A stretch of 64,000 bases of DNA. Origin: Enterococcus sp. BWB1-3 (lineage in GTDB: Bacteria > Bacillota > Bacilli > Lactobacillales > Enterococcaceae). Under the pieces are notes generated by a model. The model saw only the letters and a program-made list of their open reading frames with translations. It was not told the origin of the DNA and made no database searches. Location of the stretch: assembly GCF_016745275.1 (NCBI RefSeq), contig NZ_JADOEP010000005.1, positions 132,291 to 196,290 of the forward strand. Reading direction: 5' to 3'. Both the position numbers and the translations under genes were made by a program. Numbering within the stretch: position 1 is the first letter of the stretch; each line of letters starts with the position of its first letter. Positions 42,766 to 51,100 of this stretch are shown here, in pieces.

Positions 42766-42900
42766 ATGAGAAAAATAATTAATTTATTAAGAGGAAGTCA
42801 CAAATGGAGCAATCTTATTATTGCAGCAGTATTAGTAGTTGCAAGTATGGGATCACGAGCATGTGGTGGGATATTTTATGAGCCAAAAAGAGAGCAATGA
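42766..42900 (+). CDS. agrD: AgrD-like autoinducing peptide precursor
   Basis: A 44-aa peptide from ATG 42766 to TGA 42898. It has the three-part AgrD layout: an amphipathic, basic N-terminus (MRKIINLLRGSHKWSN) with a hydrophobic stretch (LIIAAVLVVASMG), a Cys-containing core ACGGIF, and the charged tail YEPKREQ. The core and tail match the pattern of Listeria AgrD (Ala-Cys-x-x-x-x-Tyr-Glu-Pro-Lys). The predicted mature signal is a thiolactone ring of Cys-Gly-Gly-Ile-Phe with a short exocyclic tail. Kinase and regulator genes follow, but the AgrB processing enzyme is lost. Confidence 0.82.
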   Translation: MRKIINLLRGSHKWSNLIIAAVLVVASMGSRACGGIFYEPKREQ

Positions 42901-42927
42901 TTACTTAATTAACTATTTTAATATTTT

Positions 42928-42972
42928 AAGACGACATCATCTTTTCAAGTTAGATGATGTCGTCTTTTCTTT
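42928..42972 (+). terminator. Terminator behind agrD
   Basis: A perfect 14-pair stem (AAGACGACATCATC / GATGATGTCGTCTT) with an 11-base loop, followed by TTTTCTTT. It separates agrD from the kinase gene, which must therefore have its own promoter or rely on read-through. Confidence 0.9.
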
Positions 42973-43083
42973 ATAAATGAATAGTATGAAAAATGTCATG
43001 GTTATTTCTATTCATAGAAAGAATATTTATCTTTTAACATGTATGGTATACTAAATATGGGAACTTTTATATCAATGATGTAT

Positions 43084-43102
43084 CAGTATAAGCAGTTACA
43101 GG
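43084..43102 (+). promoter_or_regulatory. Possible LytTR-regulator binding repeat
   Basis: CAGTATAAG and CAGTTACAG lie in tandem (10-11 bp apart), about 50 bp before the kinase start. The CAGTTAC element recurs on the opposite strand upstream of the NRPS operon (45339-45350). AgrA-type regulators bind such direct repeats. A TATACT box at about 43049-43055 may serve a promoter upstream. Confidence 0.35.
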
Positions 43103-43146
43103 TGTCAATTTAACGATAAAAAAATATTTACAAAAGGAGAAGACCA

Positions 43147-44448
43147 TTGCAGCTTTTATTAGTGACCATTCAAGGTGTATTGCTATTTATCTTTAATTTC
43201 ATATTATTTAGAAAATTAGAAACAGTTCCTCTAAAAATGCTTTTTTTTAGTGTAGTATTTATTCCTTTGTTATTGTTGGTATTTACTTACTTAGGAGCTT
43301 TATCAGGGATATTTATGGTTGTATTATTAATTGCTATAAATTTTTTCTACACAAGAGAATTTTTAATTAGTATCATAATTCCTATATTATTAATGATTTT
43401 ATCCATTATATTTAATTATATCATCACAGATATCATTCATTATTTCTTTAATTACGACAGTTCTTTATCAAACCGGTTAAGTGATATTTTAGTTATAAGC
43501 ACTCTGCCAGTTTGTTTTTCATTTCTTGTTTTATACGCAGTTACTTATTCAAAGGGGTATCAGGTATTGAAACGACTGGGCAAAGAAAATTCAATTAGCC
43601 TATTATTTATTGTTATTTTTTTAATTACTCTGATTGTATTTTATATAAATATTACAATTACAGATCGGTCGGATAACTCTACAGCGTTTATTCGTCTTAA
43701 TTTGTGGATATTTGTATTGTATCTATTAATGTCTTTGTTGATCTCATATTTTTATATTCAAACGATCCTTCGAAGCTATCATGAAAAATCTAAAGCGAAG
43801 GAACATGAACAACTAATGGAGTATACGAAAAAACTAGAGACCACTTATGATGATATCAGAAAATTTAAGCATGATTATGTCAATATTTTGGGTTCATTAG
43901 CTGGACTAATAAATAAGGGCGATTTAGACACGCTTAAGCAATACTATGAAGAAAAAGTAATGGTAATCAGTGAAAGCATGAAACTAAATGATCAGACACT
44001 GGATCGTTTAAAGCAGATCCAAGTCTATGAGATTAAGGGACTGATATCTTCAAAGATTATTCGAGCCCAGGAATTGGGAATAAATGTTCATATTGAGGTG
44101 GAGAAGCCTATCACCAATTTTTATATGGACACTTTGTCGTTGAGTAGGGCACTTGGAATTATTCTTGACAACGCAATAGAAGAAACTGAGACAATGGATG
44201 AAGGAAAGATAGAACTTGGTTTTTTTGAAAAGGAAGAGACTCTGATGATTGTTGTAAGCAATTCATGCAGAGAAAGTGAATACAAGTTATTTGAACTTAT
44301 GAAAAAAGACTTTTCAACTAAAGGTGAAAACCGTGGATTAGGGTTGTCGAACTTAAAAGAAATTATTGATAAACAGAATTCTGTTTCACTTGAAACAGAA
44401 ATAAAAAATGATACATTTATCCAGCTATTAGAAATAAGGAAGGTGTAA
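43147..44448 (+). CDS. agrC: AgrC-like sensor histidine kinase
   Basis: A 433-aa HPK10-type kinase, TTG start behind AAAGGAGAAG. Six or seven membrane helices fill residues 1-210, forming the peptide-sensing domain. The phospho-acceptor His is in RKFKHDYVNILGSL (about 240). The ATPase has the N-box LGIILDNAIEE and G-box GLGLSNLKEI. By arrangement with the AgrD-like peptide upstream and the LytTR regulator downstream, it is the receptor for the thiolactone peptide. Confidence 0.9.
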   Translation: MQLLLVTIQGVLLFIFNFILFRKLETVPLKMLFFSVVFIPLLLLVFTYLGALSGIFMVVLLIAINFFYTREFLISIIIPILLMILSIIFNYIITDIIHYFFNYDSSLSNRLSDILVISTLPVCFSFLVLYAVTYSKGYQVLKRLGKENSISLLFIVIFLITLIVFYINITITDRSDNSTAFIRLNLWIFVLYLLMSLLISYFYIQTILRSYHEKSKAKEHEQLMEYTKKLETTYDDIRKFKHDYVNILGSLAGLINKGDLDTLKQYYEEKVMVISESMKLNDQTLDRLKQIQVYEIKGLISSKIIRAQELGINVHIEVEKPITNFYMDTLSLSRALGIILDNAIEETETMDEGKIELGFFEKEETLMIVVSNSCRESEYKLFELMKKDFSTKGENRGLGLSNLKEIIDKQNSVSLETEIKNDTFIQLLEIRKV

Positions 44449-44450
44449 AA

Positions 44451-45179
44451 GTGATACAGATATTTATTTGTGAGGATAATGAACAACAAAGAGAATTAGT
44501 AAAAGGTTATGTAGCTAATTACATTATGATAGAAGATTTGGATATGGAAATTTCATTGGCAACGGCTGATCCTAATGAAGTTCTTTCGTTTGTAAATAGC
44601 GAAGATTATTTAGGAGAAGGATTATTCTTTTTAGATGTTGATTTAAATGCTGAGATCACTGGGATTGTTTTGGGCAGCCAAATCCGAAAGGCAGATCGAC
44701 AGGCTACGATTGTTTATATCACTACACATTCTGAAATGACTTATTTAACATTTGTTTATAAGGTGGAAGCGTTGGATTACATTTTTAAAGACGATATTGC
44801 CGGTTTGCAAAAGAGAATTATTGAATGTATCAATATAGTTCAGGAAAAGGCTATGAACGAATTCAGCAGTAAACGACCGAAGCTTAATCAAAAGTATGGT
44901 GACAAGGTGATTAGTGTTTATTATGACGAAATTATGTTCATTGAGTCTTCTTCTAACATGCATAAGCTCATCATGCATTGTGAAAATCGACAAATAGAAT
45001 TTTATGGAAAATTAAAAGACTTTGAGGAACTTCATGAATCTTTTTATCGTTGTCATAATTCATACATCGTGAATAAGGATAATGTTGTTGAAGTAGATAA
45101 AAAGAATAAAAGTATTCATTTGAGTAATGGAGAAACCTGTTACGCATCCGTTAGATTGGTCAAAGGGCTTCTAAACTAA
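44451..45179 (+). CDS. agrA: AgrA-like LytTR response regulator
   Basis: A 242-aa regulator with GTG start two bases behind the kinase stop. Receiver domain (about 1-125) with the phospho-Asp in LFFLDVDLNAEI and acidic pair in CEDNEQ. LytTR DNA-binding domain (about 140-240) with ESSSNMHKLIM, FYGKLKDFEEL and RCHNSYIVNKDNV. It is the output of the peptide circuit and is a likely activator of the NRPS operon that starts 300 bp downstream. Confidence 0.9.
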   Translation: MIQIFICEDNEQQRELVKGYVANYIMIEDLDMEISLATADPNEVLSFVNSEDYLGEGLFFLDVDLNAEITGIVLGSQIRKADRQATIVYITTHSEMTYLTFVYKVEALDYIFKDDIAGLQKRIIECINIVQEKAMNEFSSKRPKLNQKYGDKVISVYYDEIMFIESSSNMHKLIMHCENRQIEFYGKLKDFEELHESFYRCHNSYIVNKDNVVEVDKKNKSIHLSNGETCYASVRLVKGLLN

Positions 45180-45194
45180 TCAGAGGAAATAAGC

Positions 45195-45244
45195 GATAGT
45201 GTATAGCTGCTGACATTAGCAGTATAATACACTATCTTTTTTAT
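45195..45244 (+). terminator. Terminator behind the two-component genes
   Basis: GATAGTGTATA pairs with TATAATACACTATC (two-base bulge) and is followed by TTTTTTATTT. Confidence 0.85.
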
Positions 45245-45327
45245 TTCATATGTTTAGCTAAAATGGAGGATAGTTGTATCCACTCTATTACTTAATGATA
45301 AGTAGTTGAAGAAAAAAAGCATATCTG

Positions 45328-45389
45328 GCACATAAATAGTCGTAACTGTCGAATGAGAACAGCTACAACGACATTTATGTGCTTTTTTT
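45328..45389 (+). terminator. Second hairpin-terminator upstream of the NRPS operon
   Basis: GCACATAAATAGTCGT pairs with ACGACATTTATGTGC (one bulged base), followed by seven T. With the terminator at 45195 it isolates the NRPS operon from agrCA read-through, or acts as an attenuator. A LytTR-like site (GTCGTAACTGTC) lies inside the hairpin. Confidence 0.75.
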
Positions 45390-45430
45390 GAGGTCTTGAT
45401 ACTAAAACGTAAAAACCAGCTGTAACTCGG
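45339..45430 (-). promoter_or_regulatory. LytTR-like sites before the NRPS operon
   Basis: Read on the minus strand, CAGTTACGAC (45341-45350 region) and GAGTTACAGC (45419-45428) resemble the CAGTTACAG element before the kinase gene. They lie 50-130 bp before the permease start. No strong sigma-A promoter is visible; the AT-rich run at 45431-45470 could carry a weak -10. Confidence 0.35.
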
Positions 45431-45476
45431 TAAAATTAAATTATAAATAAACTATAAAATTATAGGGGGAATTAAA

Positions 45477-46220
45477 ATGCTTACTTTGATGCAAAATGAA
45501 GTAGGAAAAGTTTCAAAATTGAAGCTATTACTGATTTGGCTGGGGGCACTGGCTGTAGTTATTGCGGTTACAGGGATCATCATGATTGGATTGGGAAATG
45601 ACGGGAAGATCATTTCTTTGGTAGAGGAAAATATTGGAAATGTTGGAGAAGGTGCAGATATCTGGCGAGGATGGCCAATAGCAGCTGAAATGTTTGGTAC
45701 GTTATTTACAAAAGCTGCATTCTTAATTTTCGAAGGATATTTGATCTCCAGTTTGATTATTGATGAGTTTAAAAATCGGACAATTAACCAGTTGTTTTCA
45801 TACCCAATTAAGAAATCATTGATTGTTTGGAGCAAAATTTTAATTGTTATCGCTTTTGCTTTTATCGCACAATACTCAGCGCAATTAGTTGTTCATTTAC
45901 TAATTAAATTGATTGCCATAATGACTGGTTACAGTTATTCATTATCATTGGGTTACTTACTGAGTTTAGGATTAAGTACCTTAGGAGTTGTGCTGGTTGG
46001 GCTGATTCCATTAGTGTTTGGCATGATCAAATATTCCAGTGTGGGTACGATGATTTCTTCAGTTATCATTGTCGTACTGATCTGCAATGCATTTCCTGGA
46101 ACATTGGCAGCGAATTTGATGAATAGTCTGCCATTTATTGTTGTTAGTAGTGCAGTGAGCTTGTTAATCGTTTCGACAACTATTTTAAGAATTGTTAAAA
46201 AAGATATAACAATTAGCTAG
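45477..46220 (+). CDS. ABC-2 type permease (BcrB-like)
   Basis: A 247-aa protein with about six membrane helices, of the kind that pairs with a BcrA-type ATPase for export of, or immunity to, a membrane-active peptide. First gene of the NRPS operon, RBS TAGGGGG. Its likely ATPase partner is encoded at 53490, on the far side of the NRPS genes. Confidence 0.82.
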   Translation: MLTLMQNEVGKVSKLKLLLIWLGALAVVIAVTGIIMIGLGNDGKIISLVEENIGNVGEGADIWRGWPIAAEMFGTLFTKAAFLIFEGYLISSLIIDEFKNRTINQLFSYPIKKSLIVWSKILIVIAFAFIAQYSAQLVVHLLIKLIAIMTGYSYSLSLGYLLSLGLSTLGVVLVGLIPLVFGMIKYSSVGTMISSVIIVVLICNAFPGTLAANLMNSLPFIVVSSAVSLLIVSTTILRIVKKDITIS

Positions 46221-46230
46221 GAGAGGAAAA

Positions 46231-48138
46231 ATGAATAAGGCTTCTTTTTTATTAGATAAAACACAAGAGAATTTGCTTAATGTAGAAATGTTGCGAGCTG
46301 AAAAAGAAATGAATAATATTAATGCTATTGTGGAGCTTCCTGAGAGATTATCTTCTCAGGAAGTTACAGATATTCTTAATGGAATGCTGGAAAACCTTGA
46401 ATTTCTCCGTATAGAAATTCTGCCTACTAAAATGCAGTATATTGCTGAATATACACCGCTAAATCTATTGGAGGTAAAATCAACAGAAACAGTCAGAGAA
46501 TATAATCAGTTGATTAATGAATGGAAAAGTCAATCTATTTTCAGTTTTCAAATGCCCTTATATCAATTTATTCTGGTGGAGACTGATACTCAAGAGAAGC
46601 AGTTGCTTATTAAACTTCACCACCTTATCTCTGATATTCACACAATTACAGAATTTGTCGAGACATTTATCGGTCTCACTTTGAACGAAAAAAAAGCCGG
46701 ATCAACTAAATACAGTATTTCAATAGAAGAAGAGGATGATAGGGAAGGGTCTTCAGATTTTTGGAGACATGAAGTAGACGGTTTTGAAGGGAAAGAGCTA
46801 TATAAGACGAAAGATAAATTATTGAAGACCAGAGAAATGATGTTGGATTTCCCAAAAACATTACTTAAAAAGTTCCAAAATTCAGATTTATCATCACAAA
46901 TGACTATTTATGAATTGTTTTTAGCAGGAACTGTATATGCCAAGAAAATAATGACTATGTCATCTCATGCAAGTATAGGAATTGCTGCCGGGCGATCAGG
47001 AAAGCAACATTTTGGTTCTGAAACAAAAGTGCTTCCGCTAATGAGCAGAGTTAAGGATGCTGCTACAGTTAGAGATTTTCTTACAGAAATTAAGAGGAAG
47101 CATAGAGAGATCGAATTACATGGAGATTACACGGTTTCACAGATGATTGAAGAGTTTGGAGAAATAGCTATAGATAGTCATACAGATATTTCATGTGTTG
47201 AGATTGATCAAACTATTTCAGAATCTCATCAAAAAAAAGGTTTTCTTTTTACTTTGATAAATAATGGTAGTAAAAGTAATCCGTTAACAATTAAGTGCCA
47301 TACATATAAGAAACAACCCTTTTTTACCTATGAATATCAAAAGAATACATTAAGCAGTAAAGAAGTACGCAGATTCCATTCTTTTATTATGCATTTATTG
47401 TTTGAATTTATAGCGAAATCCGAAGAAAAACTACACAGTGTTTCTTTAATACAAAAGAGTAGATTGTTAAAAATCAGATCAGGACAAAAGCTCGAAGAAA
47501 CTGTTTCTCAGAATATTTTGGATGTATTCAACGAGCAAGTAGAGAAGTATCCACAAAAAACAGCAGTCTGCTTTAAAGAGGAAACGTTGACATTTAAACA
47601 ATTAGATGAAAAATCATCGACAGTAGCAGCTTTATTAAGCAGTAAAGGGATTCAAAAAAGTCAAGTTGTTGCAACAATGCTTACTGGAACGAATGCAGTA
47701 ATAGCAATTTTAGGCATTTTGAAAACCGGAGCAGTTTATTTACCGATTGATATGAATCTTCCTGAAGAACGAGTGGACTATATCTTGAAAGACAGTTCAT
47801 GTAGATTAGTGATTACAGAAACCTCGAAGAAAAACAATCAAAAGAAAATTCAGATTGATTCCTTATTGTTGAATCAAATTGATTTTTCTCAGAAAAAACA
47901 TTACGAAGTGCAGAAAATTGAAACAGATCATGTGGCGTATATGATTTATACTTCTGGTTCGACAGGAGCTCCTAAAGGGGTAATGGTGAAACACAGAGGT
48001 GTAGTAAATATGTGTATTGCCTTTGCTGATACGATAGTTATTTTTATGAGCTGGGTGAATCAGGAATTGGTCAGGAGATTAAAGGAGTCTGTGAAGAACT
48101 TCAAAATCAATTTAATATTGAACAAACAGCGCTTTTAA
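46231..48138 (+). pseudogene. NRPS part 1: condensation domain and broken adenylation domain
   Basis: Starts at ATG 46231 behind GGAGAGG. Residues 1-400 form a condensation domain with LHHLISDIHT (HHxxxD, about 128-137); being first in the line it may be a starter C domain joining an acyl group. Residues 428-600 are the N-terminal half of an adenylation domain (FKQLDEKSS, GAVYLPID, MIYTSGSTGAPKGVMV). Near 48040 the frame leaves the A domain and continues out of frame into epimerization-domain DNA. A4-A10, the carrier domain and the first part of the E domain are absent: a deletion of about 1.7 kb whose length is not a multiple of three. Confidence 0.85.
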
Positions 48139-48140
48139 AA

Positions 48141-51100
48141 TTGGTTTATTTTAAATCGAAAGAAAGAACATTCCTTTTTATATGTGCACATCATTTAGTA
48201 ATAGATGGTGTTTCTTGGAGAATTTTACTGGATGATTTTCTTGTATTGAAGAATCAGCTGAAGTTAGGACAACAATTAAAGCTGCCATACCAAACATTGA
48301 GTTATCGTCAATGGTTGAAGGCGTTGAAAGATCATGGAGACAAAGAATCTGTTCATTCAGAAACCAATTACTGGGAAAACATTGAGGCAGAAATTAAAGA
48401 AGGAAAACTAATTTCTTTACGCCAGAATAAATCAGGAATAACCTCTTCATTCAAAAATCAGCCACTGTTTTTGGATGCTGAATTAACTGGGAAACTTCTG
48501 GAACAATGCAACGCTGAACAGGATATTCAAATAAATGATCTCTTGCTGACAGCATTGAGCTTCGCGATGGATAAAACAACAGGGCAGAAGAAGTTAGCGA
48601 TAAACCTTGAAGGTCATGGCCGTGAATCAATTGATCGAAATATACGGATAGACCGAACAATTGGGTGGTTTACAACTATTTATCCTGTAGTTCTAAATTG
48701 CAAAGCGTCAAACATTCAAGAGCTTTTGTCGAAAACACGTTTAAATTTGAGGGAAATCCCTAAAAAAGGCTTTAACTATGGGGTACTTAAATATTGTTCT
48801 GAAAAATTAGTTCCAAAGTCAGCAGCGGATTGTTCGTTCAATTTTATGGGAAGTATGGACGTTCATTCAAACGAGCTGACAATGTCTCTTTATGATACAG
48901 GAAGAACTATGGCAGAAGAAAATAATTTATGGTCACCGTTAAACTTTAATGGCGTAATTCAGAACAATTGTCTGCGGTTTGATATTGATTTTGATCAGAC
49001 GTATTTTTCCCAAGACTTCATCGAACGATTGATTCAGTCTTTCAAAACAGCCTTGTATCTTTTAGCTGGTTCAGATTTCGATGGTCAGGAGAAACAGATT
49101 TTTCCATTAACTCCAGCACAAGAAGGTCTTCTGTTTCAGAAACTGAGTGATGAAAGCTCTGAAGCATACTCTACTCAGACGATGTTTGAGGTTGTGGGAG
49201 AATCTCCTGATATTGATCAATTAAAGGAAGCGATTTCCTGCCTGGCGATCAAGCATCACGCTCTGTCTTTTAAAGTTGTTAAAGATGAATCTCAGGAATA
49301 TGGACAGTGTCTTGAAGAAGGCCAACTGATCGAAGTAAAAGAGTATGACTATTCAAGGTCGTCTCAGGCAGTAGAGGAAGTTCTGACGATGGTATCATCA
49401 TCAGAACTGAATCGGGAATTTTTATTGGAAGAAGGAAATCTTTTTAGGGTTTCGATTGTTCTTGCGCCAGAAGAACGGATATTCTTATTATTCAATTTTC
49501 ATCATATAGTTTTCGATGGTTGGTCATTATCCAACTTACTACTTACATTGTCAGAGCTGTATCAGTTTAATATGAACCGACAATTCCAAAGCTCAGAGGA
49601 ATATCTAGCTGAATCAGATAAGTATGAAGAATTTTTAACTCATATAAAAGCACAGGATGATGGAGAAAAAAAAGTATACTGGACAAAATTGTTAGAGGGC
49701 TACGACAGTCCATCAGATTTTAAGTTGCTGGAAACAGAAGTTCAGACAGAAAAGACCCATGAGAGTGAACGACTGACCGTTTCTCCACATTTATATGAAA
49801 GTCTTAGCCAGATGAGCGTCCAATCATCGGTTACTAAGAATACAATAATGGAAGTAGTATGGGGTCTCTTGCTTCAAAAATATAATTATACAAATGATGC
49901 TGTGTTTGGAAAGGTAGTATCTGGGCGGAATTATCCAGTAAATAGAATTGGTGAAATTGTTGGTATGTTAATCAATACAATTCCAATCCGAATTTGTTCA
50001 AAAGAAGATGAGAATATTTCTGAATTAATTCAACACACACAGCAGCAGTCTTTTGACAGTCAAGATTTTCATGGATCAAGTTTAGCCTCTATTCAGCAAT
50101 GGCTAAATAGAGATACTCCCTTAATTTCAACTATTTATTCTTATTCAAGCTTCGTAGTGGAAAATCAGCTTTTTCCACTGAGTGAAAAGACCGATCTGAA
50201 GATTCATGGTGGTTTAGAAAAAGTGAATTATGATATAGCCTGTTCTGTATATGATAACAGTGACTCAATGTCGATTCAATTAACCTATAATCCACAAAAG
50301 TTTGAATCAAGTACGATTAAAAATATTTTATCTACCATGGAAAATATATTGGAGTTTTTATGTGTCTATCCAACAGCTAAAGTAAGTGAAATTCAGGTTT
50401 TAAATCAAGAACAATTAACAGATCTTTACTTTAACAGTGAAGCAGAAAGTGTAGAAGTCTCTATGGATACTATTCCGAAAGAGATAACCAAGCGGGCAAT
50501 TGAAAATCCTGAGAAGACAGCTATCCATTTTTCTGATCAGAGAATAACATTTCGTGAGCTTGATGAACGAAGCAATGCAGTAGCAAATGCTCTTTTATCG
50601 AAAGGCATAAAACTAGAGGACAAGGTTGGTATTTTCTTGCCGAAAACGCCTTTTACAATAATTGCTATACTCGGAGTAATGAAAGCCGGTGCTTGTTGTG
50701 TAACTATGGACTCTGCAACACCATTGGAACGTGTTGCTTATCAGATGCAGGATGCAGAAGCAGCCTTTCTCATTTCTGATCAAACTATTTTGTCAACTGG
50801 TGTTGAAGTAATCTTGCCAGAACAATTTAATTTAACTATTGGAGTAAAAGCACCAAATGTCAGCCTGACAAAAAATAATTTAGCTTACGTTTTGTATACG
50901 TCAGGCTCGACTGGTAAACCTAAAGGTTCTCTCATTGAATATGCTGGGTTAATGAATCTATTTGATTACATCGGTGTGAAGTATCAATTAAACAAAGAAG
51001 CTAGAGTTTTGCAGTATGCCAGTCTGTCATTTGACGCGTCATTGCTGGAGATATTTGGTGCATTAGTAAACAATGCAGAATTGGTCGTTGTACCGGAAGA

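Noticed and set aside
42766-42900. Bacteriocin precursor
   Set aside because: The Cys core followed by YEPK, the adjacent AgrC/AgrA-like genes and the agrB-like remnant fit an AgrD signal precursor better; there is no double-Gly leader.
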